Below, piece after piece: positions 1 through 9,600 of a stretch of 60,000 bases of DNA. Source of the DNA: Adiantum capillus-veneris. Lineage: Eukaryota; Streptophyta; Polypodiopsida; Polypodiales; Pteridaceae. The stretch is taken from the NCBI GenBank assembly GCA_014529385.2, contig CM043942.1:53820647-53880646 (forward strand), in the 5' to 3' direction. The notes under the pieces were generated by a model, which saw only the letters and a program-made list of their open reading frames with translations, was not told where the DNA came from and made no database searches. Made by a program: the position numbers and the translations under genes. How positions within the stretch are numbered: the stretch's first letter is position 1; each line of letters begins with the position of its first letter.

Positions 1-1112
1 ATGGGGGGACATGGAGAAGCCTCTGGTCTCTATGATCTCGCGGTTCATTAGAGCCAAGGCCTCAGTACCACGTGCTATTGTTCGAGCAGAGCTAGCTGCC
101 CCCCCACTAGTGGTTGAGGCGCTCACCAGATCGGTCTCCTTCATACACCCCATGTGGGAACGTCCCCGAGACAGATATGCCCGCCTTGCACTTGAGTCCT
201 CTCAACAGTTAGCCATGTAGGGAGATATAGCATGCTGGTATGGGGAGATGACATCATGGTTTCAGGCGCATGGGTTCAGCATAGACAGATTGCCTCCCTT
301 CCAGTATTCACTGCATGCACCCTCTCTGACTCTTACACAGTCCGAGATCACCAGGCTCATCCGCCAGGACTTGACTCAGCTAGACACCAGGAGGACATGG
401 ATACAGCCAGCACAGGAGCCGGGCACGAAGATGGATTTCTACAGAGAGCATCTCCTCCAACTTACGGTTGATGGCTTTGTGACGAGGCCCAGATACATGG
501 ACACCCACTTGTCTCATGGGATACGATGTGCTATCGGCCAAATACGTACATTTTCACACCAGCTGCGGATCGAGACTGGGAGATACAGCGGAGTACCAGC
601 AAAGGCTGGGACATGCCCCCTGTGTGACATCGAGCTTGAGACAGAGTTGCACTACACATGCCACTGCCCCGTCTACTACAAGATACGAGGCCGCTTCCAT
701 TGCTTGTTCAGAGAGGGCTTTGGACCATTCTCCAGAGTCATGCAGTACGAGGATCAAAGATGCTTGGGTTTGTTTTTGCTCGAGCTACGCAGACATAGAG
801 AGCCTGATGAGAGGAGAGGCTAGCCAGTCCCAGAGACAGATCACAGATTTCTTTAGAGGTACGACTGGACACCCGGAGGAGTTACTACCACAGCAGAGCT
901 CGTCGTCTCACACCAAAGGCACACTGATCGACCGAGCGACTGAGCTGGGAAGATCCAGACGCCCACGACTGCGAAGGACTACACAGCATCGGCGGAGGCT
1001 GCATCGGAGGATTCGGATCACTTTGGCTCGACATACACGACGCCCGGCCAGACTACTGACCATGGAGGAGATTGATGAGATCCGCCAGCGACCGATGCTA
1101 GATCTCTTGTGA
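1..1112 (+). mobile_element. 3' end of a LINE-type (non-LTR) retrotransposon, broken
   Basis: Three ORF segments together read as the C-terminal part of a plant non-LTR reverse transcriptase polyprotein. Residues encoded at 11-220 and 248-823 share one frame and are separated by a TAG at 218-220. The second segment contains a zinc-knuckle-like Cys-x2-Cys...His-x3-Cys motif starting CPLCDIELETELHYTCHC, typical of the zf-RVT region after the reverse transcriptase domain. A frameshift near 790 moves the frame to one ending at 1112, with a basic Arg-rich tail. The catalytic YxDD region would lie upstream of the window. The segment is of nuclear type, so it either marks nuclear DNA captured by the organelle or means the whole contig is nuclear. 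Family assignment is from motif pattern only. Confidence 0.6.
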
Positions 1113-1330
1113 TCTAGCTATCCCAGCTAGCTGCTGTTCACGCCTAGTAGTTTAGGATTCCATAGTATTTTATTGTGACATTTGTCATTTCATTTTTGTC
1201 ATTGTTGTCATCTTGTTACTCTGACTTTGACTTTGTATCAGATCCACCACATTGTAACTTTCTGGTTCATAGGTCACTTTGGCTTTTGAAGACGTTAATA
1301 TAACATTTCATTTCATTTCATTTCATATCT
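1113..1330 (+). repeat. LINE 3' untranslated tail ending in ATTTC repeats
   Basis: Non-coding sequence follows the LINE stop codon and ends in several copies of ATTTC at about 1302-1327. Short tandem tails of this sort are common 3' ends of non-LTR elements. It runs directly into a microsatellite. Confidence 0.5.
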
Positions 1331-1389
1331 ATCTATCTATCTATATACACACACACACACATATATATGTGTATATATATATACACATA

Positions 1390-1446
<57 letters not shown>
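1328..1446. repeat. ATCT / AC / AT compound microsatellite
   Basis: Consecutive runs of ATCT, then AC, then a long AT tract. ORFs reading Tyr-Ile repeats through it are artefacts of the dinucleotide repeat. Confidence 0.95.
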
Positions 1447-1448
<2 letters not shown>

Positions 1449-1661
1449 GAGTACAATATAACCTTGGGCATGCTAGAAATAGCCTATCTCGCAGGATGTA
1501 CAGGACTGAAAAAACCAAAAATGGATATGGAAGAATCCACAAAATGCAACTCTTCAAGGTGGGTATCGAAGGATTGTACGCACTACAGGCCCCTGGATTA
1601 TCAGCCACCTCATGGACCCAGATTTAGAGACCACAGATATATATGATATTGCTTGTTCCAG

Positions 1662-1815
1662 AGAAAGCCCTCAGTACCACACGACATTATTAGAACAGAG
1701 TTAGCTACTCCACCCATGATAGTTGAGGCTATTTTCCAGACAATTTGCCTCATTCAGAGGATCATAAAGATGCCATCAGGTGGACTCACATGAAGAGCTT
1801 TCAAGGCTCCTCAAT
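1662..1815 (+). mobile_element. Second, diverged fragment of the same LINE family
   Basis: The translated stretch beginning RKPSVPHDIIRTELATPP parallels the protein encoded at 47-120 (KASVPRAIVRAELAAPP). It is therefore a separate and more decayed copy of the same element, in the same orientation and about 1.6 kb downstream. Confidence 0.55.
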
Positions 1816-2357
1816 TTGAGCATGCATCGCAGTTTAACTACCAATATCTTTACAAGGTATTCTTCAGGTAAGCCTACTCTCAGATGTAAAGCATGACTTT
1901 ATAGCTGTTCCAACAACAGCTTCTGTAGCAAGTATCGCATATGAAAAAACATGCACACATTAGGTAGCACCACTTTTTTTTTCTGGAATTATAAAAGTAA
2001 ACACAATTTGTATGCAATGATAGAGAAAAGCAGACAACTAAACTAACAGAAGAACTTTAGAGCGTGATGAGGCTTTAAGACCACACCTGGGCAATCTCCT
2101 CTGATGTGCTGATCATTCTAGCCCTGCTTTTGAGATAAGTAACAACAGAATCAACAGCCATATCGATGCCCTTTCTCAATCCATTGCATTCATTCCACCA
2201 GCCACAGCCTTGCAACCTTCACTATACATGGATCTCGCCAGAACTATTGCGCAGGTGGTTCCTGTCAATGTTAAAACAATTTAAAACCATAATCCAACTC
2301 GTAGAGTTCCATTTATCAAAAGAAAAAGTTCCACCACAAATGAAGATTTATGTCTAA
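1816..2357. other. No recognisable gene
   Basis: AT-rich sequence between the LINE remnant and cob. It could hold the end of a cob intron or simply a rearrangement break. I see no group II domain V motif in it. Confidence 0.4.
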
Positions 2358-2917
2358 AGTCTTCTGTGGATAAAATCGCTCTTTTATCCTATTTTTCGCT
2401 AAAGAATTTAGTAGTCGGCCTAGCATTTGCTATTTGTGTTTTCATTTGGGTGGCTCTTCTATGCACCTAATGTCTTAGGACACCCTGACAATTATATGCC
2501 TGCGAATCCGATGTTCATTCTGGCTCATATTGTACTAGAATGGTATTCCTTATCAATTCATGCTGTTTTGTGAAGTATCCCTAACAAATTAGGAGGAGTG
2601 GCCGCTATAGGACCAGTCTTTGTGTCATTATTGGCCCTACTTTTCCTTAACATTTCCGCAGTACGGAGTTTAAGTTTTTGACCAATTTACTAAAGAATGT
2701 TTTGCTGTCTTTTACTTGATCGCTTACTTTTAGGTGGATTGGATGTTAACTAGTGGAGGCACTATACGTTATTACTGGATAAATGGCTCTTTTATTCTTT
2801 TTTCTGTATTTTATTATCATGTTTCTTTTTGAAAAGCTGGAAAAGTTGTTTTTGTATTTACGTAAAATAATAAGAAAAACTGAAGGAGATGTTTGGAAGA
2901 GAAGAAAACAGAATTAA
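2358..2917 (+). CDS. cob: Cytochrome b, C-terminal part (mitochondrial cob)
   Basis: This encodes the last part of apocytochrome b, the membrane core of respiratory complex III. Recognisable blocks in order are [61 protein letters not shown] and WIGC. Five in-frame stops sit where the family has Arg (TGA before SIP, TGA before PIY) or Gln (TAA after IY, after WIGC and after ITG), as expected if U-to-C editing repairs them. Two frame slips, near 2455 and 2745, need a one- or two-base correction and may be sequencing errors. The reading frame ends at TAA 2915-2917 with a basic C-terminus ([13 protein letters not shown]). The first two thirds of cob are not seen upstream, so an intron or a break lies just before 2358. 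Confidence 0.88.
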
Positions 2918-3810
2918 GTAACACTGCTCTTTTTTTGCCTTTCTTCAGTTGTCCCCGGCCTCCCGCACTTTTTCATATCCTTTGAGCCGGTGGCCGTTCT
3001 AAAATTAGTATTCCTATTCTTTATAATTATAGTAATTCTTTTCTTTCTCATCTCTAAAATGGCCCCCTTCCTCCTATCCTTGAGTCGCCGAGCAATCGCC
3101 GGCTGGTGGAAATGGAAATAACAACAACAACAAATGCCGCCTTTGTCGATTTGTGAAGGCACTCGCTAAGCAGATCAAAGGATGCTTCTGTGGCGGCGGC
3201 AGAGGCTAAGAGTAGTTTTCATGCATTAATAGGTGGCGGTTCAAAAAAAAGGTAAAGTGAACATGTAATGAGCTGGAGTCGAGAGCTGTTAGACACTTTA
3301 GCGGCACACACCCCACCCCACTGCAAGGCAAACTCAAACGATCTCTTCCAAAACATAAGATACTTCGCCGAGCCAATGCTAGACGCTTAAGCATATGGCT
3401 AAGCGACCCTACTATCGGCTATGACAAGGTCATCGCCTAAGATCGCTTAGAGGAAAACTAATCACTATGCCCATCCATGGCATGCGCTTGCTGGACCAGG
3501 TGAACACTCCCCAAGAAGAAGAGAGGATTCGTTTTGTAGCAAATAGAACTTTACGATGACAGGGATACTGTTAAGACACCCTATACAACAACAGCTACAT
3601 TAGAAACAACAACAACAAAGCTAAAGCCAAATTATAAGCTTCAACACCGTTTAGCCCTTTTCGATCTAGCGCACGCAAAATCCTATATTCTACGTACATA
3701 TTACGGTGCTATGCGTGCAACATGTCTTGTATACAGTGAAACTTCTCTTATTATATTAGGTACCGATTTAATACCGATTTAGTCCTAGTAATCGCGGTAT
3801 CTAAGAAGTG

Positions 3811-3811
<1 letters not shown>
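2918..3811. other. Intergenic, no recognisable gene
   Basis: I see only short unrelated ORFs on both strands and nothing matching organelle genes, even when TGA and TAA are read as Arg and Gln. Confidence 0.4.
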
Positions 3812-3854
<43 letters not shown>

Positions 3855-3884
3855 ACGATACTCTAACCCCTGAGTTAAGTAGGT
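3812..3884 (-). tRNA. trnM-CAU: tRNA-Met (CAU), plastid-like elongator
   Basis: The minus strand folds as a 73-nt cloverleaf starting ACCTACTTAACTCAGGGGTT. It has anticodon loop TTCATAC and T-arm GGTTCAAATCC. It is almost the plastid trnM-CAU sequence, so it is probably plastid-derived, as many plant mitochondrial tRNAs are. Confidence 0.9.
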
Positions 3885-4480
3885 TGGGCTTCCAGTCTTA
3901 TAGCAGCCTGTTCTATCGAGCCGTGAAAGTCTTTGCCATTAAATCGATTTTCTGTTAAAAAGCCAAAGCCTCAATTTTGCTTATGTGTCATGTGCTATCC
4001 CTTTTAAATGTGGTATCAGCAAGCATAAATGCTTTAAGCCTGGGCCAGGCGTACAGCGGCCCTGTCACCAACTTACAGACCAGCAGTAGACCGTGCAATG
4101 TACACACCACTGCAGACAATGGCCACATTATTGATGACTCATCACTAAGTGCAATTCTAGTGAGATTAACTAAGCCACTGCTCTGCATTTGTATTATGTG
4201 GCTTGCAGGCAAATGAAAGCATGGAATATAGAGGAAAAAAATCTCTCACAGGCTGCCAAAGATAAAGAGGCTTTCTTACATTACCCTGCCATTAGGAGGG
4301 TCTTAATCCGATAATAGACGATACTAATCTTACCAGTGTGATACATGGCTCTTACGTGGGAGGGACACCTGCCTTAGCCTCCCATGTTGACAATCCTTGA
4401 ATAGCCCTAAGTAGTAAATACTGCATAGTAGGGGTAATGTATACTGCTTTATAGGACCCCAAAGGAGACTTAAAGCCTTA
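3885..4480. other. Intergenic, no recognisable gene
   Basis: Opposed ORFs of 74-79 codons at about 3980-4216 mirror each other on the two strands and match nothing I know. Confidence 0.35.
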
Positions 4481-4638
4481 CTTTGGACCGAAGGGAGCTG
4501 CTATTAGATTGAAGGAAGCTCTGCTTCGATTAAATTGAATAAAACCGCATTTGCAATGCATTTATTAAGCCTTGCTTTGGACTGAAGGGAGCTCGCTCTT
4601 AAACTGAGTGTGAAGCTCTGCTTCGATTAAATTGACTC
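4480..4638 (+). repeat. Imperfect direct repeat, two copies of about 65 bp
   Basis: The blocks at about 4480-4540 and 4570-4635 share CTTTGGAC(C/T)GAAGGGAGCT and both end in AAGCTCTGCTTCGATTAAAT. They abut the psaB remnant. Confidence 0.8.
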
Positions 4639-4639
4639 G

Positions 4640-6100
4640 TTGCACTGCATATGTCGGTGGGATTTCCAGCTCAATGAACCCAAAGTAATTATCTCGCGCA
4701 TTAACAGTAGGGCCGGCAATAGCGTTAGAAAAGCACTAGTCGAGCTCACCGCATCAATTGCAACTAGGTTGCTGCAGCTCTTGAAAGGCAGGCACCTAAC
4801 AATCCTAAAAGTTATCGTATTGTGCATCGTTAGTAGGGAAGGGTTATAGAGAGTGCCTAGAATACGAGGAATTTTAAAGACACAGTAACGGAAAGCTGTA
4901 ATCAAATTCTTTTTTATCCGTCCTTTTATCAAAATTAACGTAGTTGTGTATAAGCCTGAAGCAAATGGCATAGTTCACTAAAAATCCCCAAGACCAATCG
5001 TTAAAAATAATGAATTGCTGTTGCTGTTAACAGCATCTAACCAACCAGGTAACCACAAGCTCCGACTGGCATTACATTACTTGCCGGACTATCTTAGAAG
5101 ATAAAAGCACGTCAAAACCATACGAAGCTTTACTATGAGCCAATTGGATCCACTGAGCAAATACAGTTCAATTAGAATCTGTTTTTCGGAGTCCTAAAGA
5201 AAAGGCCAATATGACGTCGTTGTAAACAGAAAGACCTAACGTATGAAACCCCAAAAAGAAGCTAGCCTAACTTAAGTAAGATATTATTGCTTCTTTTGTG
5301 CTCTAGCATTCTTGCTAAGACATTATCTCTATTTTTGCTTAAAATCGTAATCTCTGAAAAAACAGATGGCTCCGTTTTAGCTTTTGCCATAATAAACCCG
5401 GCAATGTATTAGTGATGTGTTATATAGCGCGCGCGGCTTGGGTTTGTAAAATCCTGTGCTATGAAAGCATAAGCGGGTAGGAAATACATATATTGCGCGA
5501 CGAGGGAAGTGATGACCTTCAAAACAGCTAAGCGAGTCCCAATTGAAAGTGAAGGGAATTCTTCATCGTATCGTAAAGTCCCTTGTGTCCACGTCCCAAC
5601 TGCCCTCCTGGGGAAATAGAAAGATCTAAAATTTCCTTCATGCTATATCCAATACCTTTGTTAGTCCTGTACTACTGGCCAGCAATTACAAACACAACGG
5701 CTATTGCCAAGTAGTGATAAGCAATATCAGTTAACCACAAACAAACTTTGAGTCTGCAAATGCTAACTTAAAAAAGTTAGAATAGCTGTTTCCCACCCCG
5801 CACAGTGCTATTTGAAACAAATGAGTGTTGGAGTCGGGATTTTTGTGAATAACGCTCCACTGACCCGAAAAAAAACGGTCCTAATCCCTGGGGATGCGAA
5901 GCGGTAGTTAATAAGTCGTTCCATCTAACATGTCCGCCCTTCGCTTCGGGAATAGCTACATAAACCAAATGGCCTATCCAAGCCTTTGAACTCACTTCAA
6001 AGAATCCCGAAAGGTGGTGATTAAGCCGAGATTCAGCCTTTTTGATCCGAAAAATGAGCGTTGGCTAACGTCTACGGGCTTGAAACTCTGCGTAGATGGA
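4640..6100 (-). pseudogene. psaB: Plastid psaB fragment (photosystem I P700 apoprotein A2), decayed
   Basis: Read on the minus strand, successive blocks match Psa[156 protein letters not shown] and GLYTTTLILIKG. The last 200 bp are strongly diverged. Several frameshifts and stops are present. At least one stop (TAA in the THH-Q-YIAG block) sits at a Gln, so the plastid source also used U-to-C editing. PsaB has no role in mitochondria, so this is best read as transferred plastid DNA. Confidence 0.9.
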
Positions 6101-7485
6101 ATGGCTGCTGTGGATTGAATCTGCGGTTCATCGAAGCCGCGAACAGGATAGGTGACAATGTATGCAGAAACGAAAAGGATGTGTAGTACAGGGCCAGGCA
6201 CAACGGGAGCCGGCTAACAAGTTTACTTCGGTCCGTAACCTTACGCTTGGTTGGGTCGTCCCTTGCCCCACAGCCCAGTGGCCCTGTTGAGCACAAGGCC
6301 TCGTTAGTGAGCGCCGACTCGCGGATAGAGCCCGCTTTTTGCCCATTCGCGCCAGGCCCTGCAATCAATAATCCTAGGCCGCTTTGGCTACGAAATGAAA
6401 CGATGCAAAGGCTAGACAATCAATGATCCGGTAACCTTACCCATATTACGCTAATAGGCAAGGACTGTGGCCTTCAAGATCGCTCTGCTCTAGCTTACCT
6501 TTGAACAAGCCAGCAATGCACTCAGGGGAAAAGCGAGTCATTGTAGCCAGGTAGAGAAGGGCTTTGCCCTTTCGGTTAATTTCGAAGTAGCGAAAAGAAA
6601 TTGTCAAAAAAGAACGGCAAGAATCTTTGTCTTACCTTTCGACAACGCCATCCTTTATTTAATCTATTCGCTTTAAAGTTCATTTTGCTTCGCTTGCGTG
6701 AAAAGTTTAACCATAAACTTATAATTTAAGTCTTTACTATGAAATAAAGACAATAATCCCAAATCAAAAAAAGAAAGGGTCGTAGATTGAATCAATAAGG
6801 ATCTAGAGGCCAATTGGGTCCATTCAAGCTCGAAGGGTCACGCCTTAGAGAAAGAATGGTATAGTTTGGGCATAAAAGTGAATTTCATATAAAACTGCAA
6901 TTAAAAAACCGGATGCCCGCACAACTAAGAATAGGTGACTTGCTTAAATCTAAAGAACCAGGTAAAGACAAGTATGATGGCATAAAAACTAGTGCAGTTT
7001 CCTTTTACAAAAAGTCCCTCCAGTTTACGATACGCCAGTTCCAGAGGGAAATACTTCCTTTTCGAACCCTCAAGCACAGCCCAAGGATTGGGTGTTTTTT
7101 TTCTCTTTTCTGTCGTTTTTCAAAGTTTATGATTTTGCCTTGCATTTTAAAGATTATTCCACTATACCATTACAACGCGTTGTGATTGGCTCGGTATGGC
7201 GCAGAAGGGGAACCAACAATAGCACTACGACTACGAGGTCAGGCCCAATGATTTCTCTATCTATCACTAAGGAAAGCAAGCAAGCCAGCTTTCCCCTCCG
7301 GTCGGCGGCAGTTTAGCAAGCGCGCTTTCAAATGGATGATGTTAAGGCTACAAGTGGATGCAAGGGGCAATTTAACTGCACAACTAGCCACTATAGATGG
7401 CCCCTTTAACACAACAGGCCGAAGCGGAGTGATCTTTTTTGCACACAAACAAACATAATCATTACATTACTATAAGTCTCAAGTC
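6101..7485. other. Mostly unassigned; holds one dispersed repeat
   Basis: No gene recognised. The segment at about 7150-7262 (ATTATTCCACTATACCATTA and, further on, ACGACTACGAGGTCAGGCCC) recurs at about 27217-27311 inside array unit 2, in the same orientation. Overlapping minus-strand ORFs around 6072-6419 lie upstream of the psaB remnant and may be further decayed psaB, but I cannot align them. Confidence 0.4.
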
Positions 7486-7558
7486 TGGGTGTAGCAGGAC
7501 TTGAACCTGCGACCATTAGATTAAAAAGCCAATGCTCTACCAACTGAGCTATGCACCC
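7486..7558 (-). tRNA. trnK-UUU: tRNA-Lys (UUU), mitochondrial type
   Basis: The minus strand gives a 73-nt cloverleaf from GGGTGCATAGCTCAGTTGGT to TACACCCA, with loop TTTTTAA and anticodon TTT. The last anticodon-stem pair is a C-U mismatch, which could be a tRNA editing site or decay. Confidence 0.88.
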
Positions 7559-7844
7559 AAATGTTATTGCATTATTATTGCTATTAATTAGCAATGAAAT
7601 AGATTTCTATGTAGTAATTAAACAAAAAAGAACAACTCTGGCTTGAGCATATCACGATGGCATTATAGTAGTATAATAAATGAATGTTATCTAGGTAAAC
7701 TATCGCCAAGATTCCTTAGCCTCATTTGCTTCATGTCAACCATTAATACTGAAAACAACAATTTTGCCAATACAATAGCCAAAATTTCAACAATGGCTTA
7801 GTAATGTTTTTATAATAACTACGTAGCGGGGTCCCCATTCTTGT

Positions 7845-7917
7845 TTCGGATTAGCTCAGTCGGTAGAGCAGTGGACTGTTTATCCATGGGTCGCAAGTTC
7901 GAGTCTTGCATCGGAGA
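7845..7917 (+). tRNA. trnN-GUU: tRNA-Asn (GUU)
   Basis: A 73-nt cloverleaf with D-arm AGCTCAGTCGGTAGAGC, loop CTGTTTA (anticodon GTT) and T-arm GCAAGTTCGAGTCTTGC. The acceptor stem has one G-G mismatch and one G-U-type pair, so it may be slightly decayed or edited. Confidence 0.75.
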
Positions 7918-8003
7918 AAATAACTAAAACACCGTGTAAAGTTTTAATTCATGCACGGTTTCTAAATGAGCGGAAAGATCGAAAATCCCTTTTCGACTCT
8001 GAC

Positions 8004-8288
8004 TCTCCTACACCAGTCGTTGCTTTTTTTTTTGTTACTTCTAAAGTAGCAGCTCCTTAAGTGATTCTTTGGCTTAATTTTCCTACATTTCCTAACAAGT
8101 GGCATATGGTAGTAGGATTATTGGCCACTTCTAACATAATATTAAAAAACAAAATTGCCGTTACTCAAATAAGCAAACATGAAACGTATGCTAGCTTATC
8201 CCTCTATAAGCCAAATTATATCTATTATGATTGGAGTATTTGTTGCAGACCCGGAGGTTATGCAAGTATAATAATCATACGTTTATTT
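8004..8288 (+). pseudogene. ndhB: Plastid ndhB fragment, cut by the assembly gap
   Basis: With frameshifts the plus strand reads TPVVAF, VTSKVAA, NKWHMVVGLLATSNIILKN, KIAVTQIS, MKRMLAYPSISQI and GYASIII. This follows the order of NdhB, a membrane subunit of the plastid NDH complex. Several single-base slips are present. It ends at the N run, so the 3' part cannot be judged. Most likely it is transferred plastid DNA. Confidence 0.8.
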
Positions 8289-8488
8289 NNNNNNNNNNNN
8301 NNNNNNNNNNNNNNNNNNNNNNNNNNNNNNNNNNNNNNNNNNNNNNNNNNNNNNNNNNNNNNNNNNNNNNNNNNNNNNNNNNNNNNNNNNNNNNNNNNNN
8401 NNNNNNNNNNNNNNNNNNNNNNNNNNNNNNNNNNNNNNNNNNNNNNNNNNNNNNNNNNNNNNNNNNNNNNNNNNNNNNNNNNNNNNNN
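8289..8488. other. Assembly gap (200 N)
   Basis: Exactly 200 N, which suggests a placeholder of unknown true length. Confidence 0.99.
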
Positions 8489-9419
8489 TCTTTATCATTA
8501 CGGGTATGGTTGGTGTTTCCCATCATTTGACTAAAAAACAGCAGACATATAATATAAAGGAGTGGTGCATGATTCAGTAGCTCCAGAAGAACCAAGATGG
8601 AAATAAGTGCAGTAAACTGCTTTAAAGCATGGTTCTTTTTCCTTGAGCATTTGTTGAAAGCATTGAATCTTGGCAGTCGTGTGAAGAATCTTCTTATCAC
8701 TGTGCTGCTGCGTTATTTGAAGAAAAGATGGAGGTTGCAGAGCTAGCAATGCAAGATCTTCATAAATCGGCGTCTGTGTTTAGAGATCCTTTAGAAAGAC
8801 TTGCTGCATACATGTCTGAAGGGCTCGTAGTAAGGCTTCATGCTTTTAGGTCCACTATATACGGGTAAAAAGAGACTAAAGGGTTGGGTTCCCTTTCTGC
8901 TGGGGAAATCGAGGGCCATACATAAATGCAGGAGACTGAGATGCTATGCTATCTAAAGCATGAAAAGGAGACCGCTTAACGTGAAGGACTGGGATTGGTT
9001 ACTTTTATAGCTGCTGTAGCGCTACTATAGCTTGTTGTTTTTGCTGCTTTTCTAAAAAGAGAGAAAGCAAACGAAAGCAAAAATAGAATTGCTTGCTTGC
9101 GTTAATAAAACAAAAAAGCGTTGATAAGGTAAAGGTAGCGGCTACCGTTACAGTTATCAAAGTAGACTTATGTGTCGTTTGGTTTGCCATTTTTGAAGGG
9201 ATGGCAAATGGGGTGACCACTGCACTTTTTCCTTTGATTGTCTATTTTTGCTGTTCATTGTTACGGAAACAGAGGCAACGACACAGTTACATTCTTACCA
9301 AGGTAAGATCGGCGGGAAGAGTGCTCAGGTAACGGCCTGGCCATCATATCATAGGGAAAGAGCGTCTTGTAATTTTCGATTCTGTACTGTACTTCAGCAT
9401 AATCATCAAGGAAAAGTGT
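8489..9419. other. No recognisable gene
   Basis: The sequence just after the gap does not continue ndhB in any frame I can follow. The ORFs at 8531-8749 and 9005-9332 match nothing I recognise. Confidence 0.4.
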
Positions 9420-9506
9420 AGGAGGAAATGGGATTCGAACCCATGATACAATGTATTGTATGTTGATTTAGCAAACCAATGCCTTAAGCCGCTCAGCCAT
9501 ACCTCC
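9420..9506 (-). tRNA. trnS-GCU: tRNA-Ser (GCU)
   Basis: The minus strand gives an 87-nt class II tRNA from GGAGGTATGGCTGAGCGGCT to CCCATTTCCTCC. It has loop TTGCTAA (anticodon GCT) and a long variable arm. It lies about 95 bp downstream of the nad5 stop on the same strand, so the two may be co-transcribed. Confidence 0.92.
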
Positions 9507-9556
9507 GGGAAGGGAAGGGATCGGACCTTCCCCCAGCGTTAGTTAGTTTGTATTTT
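9507..9556. repeat. Short dispersed repeat, second copy near 35008-35047
   Basis: GGATCGGACCTTCCCCCAGC followed by GTTAGTTAGTTTGTATT recurs with small changes at about 35015-35045 in array unit 3. Short repeats of this kind could support recombination. Confidence 0.75.
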
Positions 9557-9600
9557 CAAGTTCTGTTTTATAATAAAAAAAAGAAAGTCTATATCTGTAT

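Noticed and set aside
1279-1646. ORFs rich in Ile-Tyr on both strands
   Set aside because: They are translations of the AT/AC microsatellite.
8231-8700. ORFs made mostly of X residues
   Set aside because: They run through the N gap.
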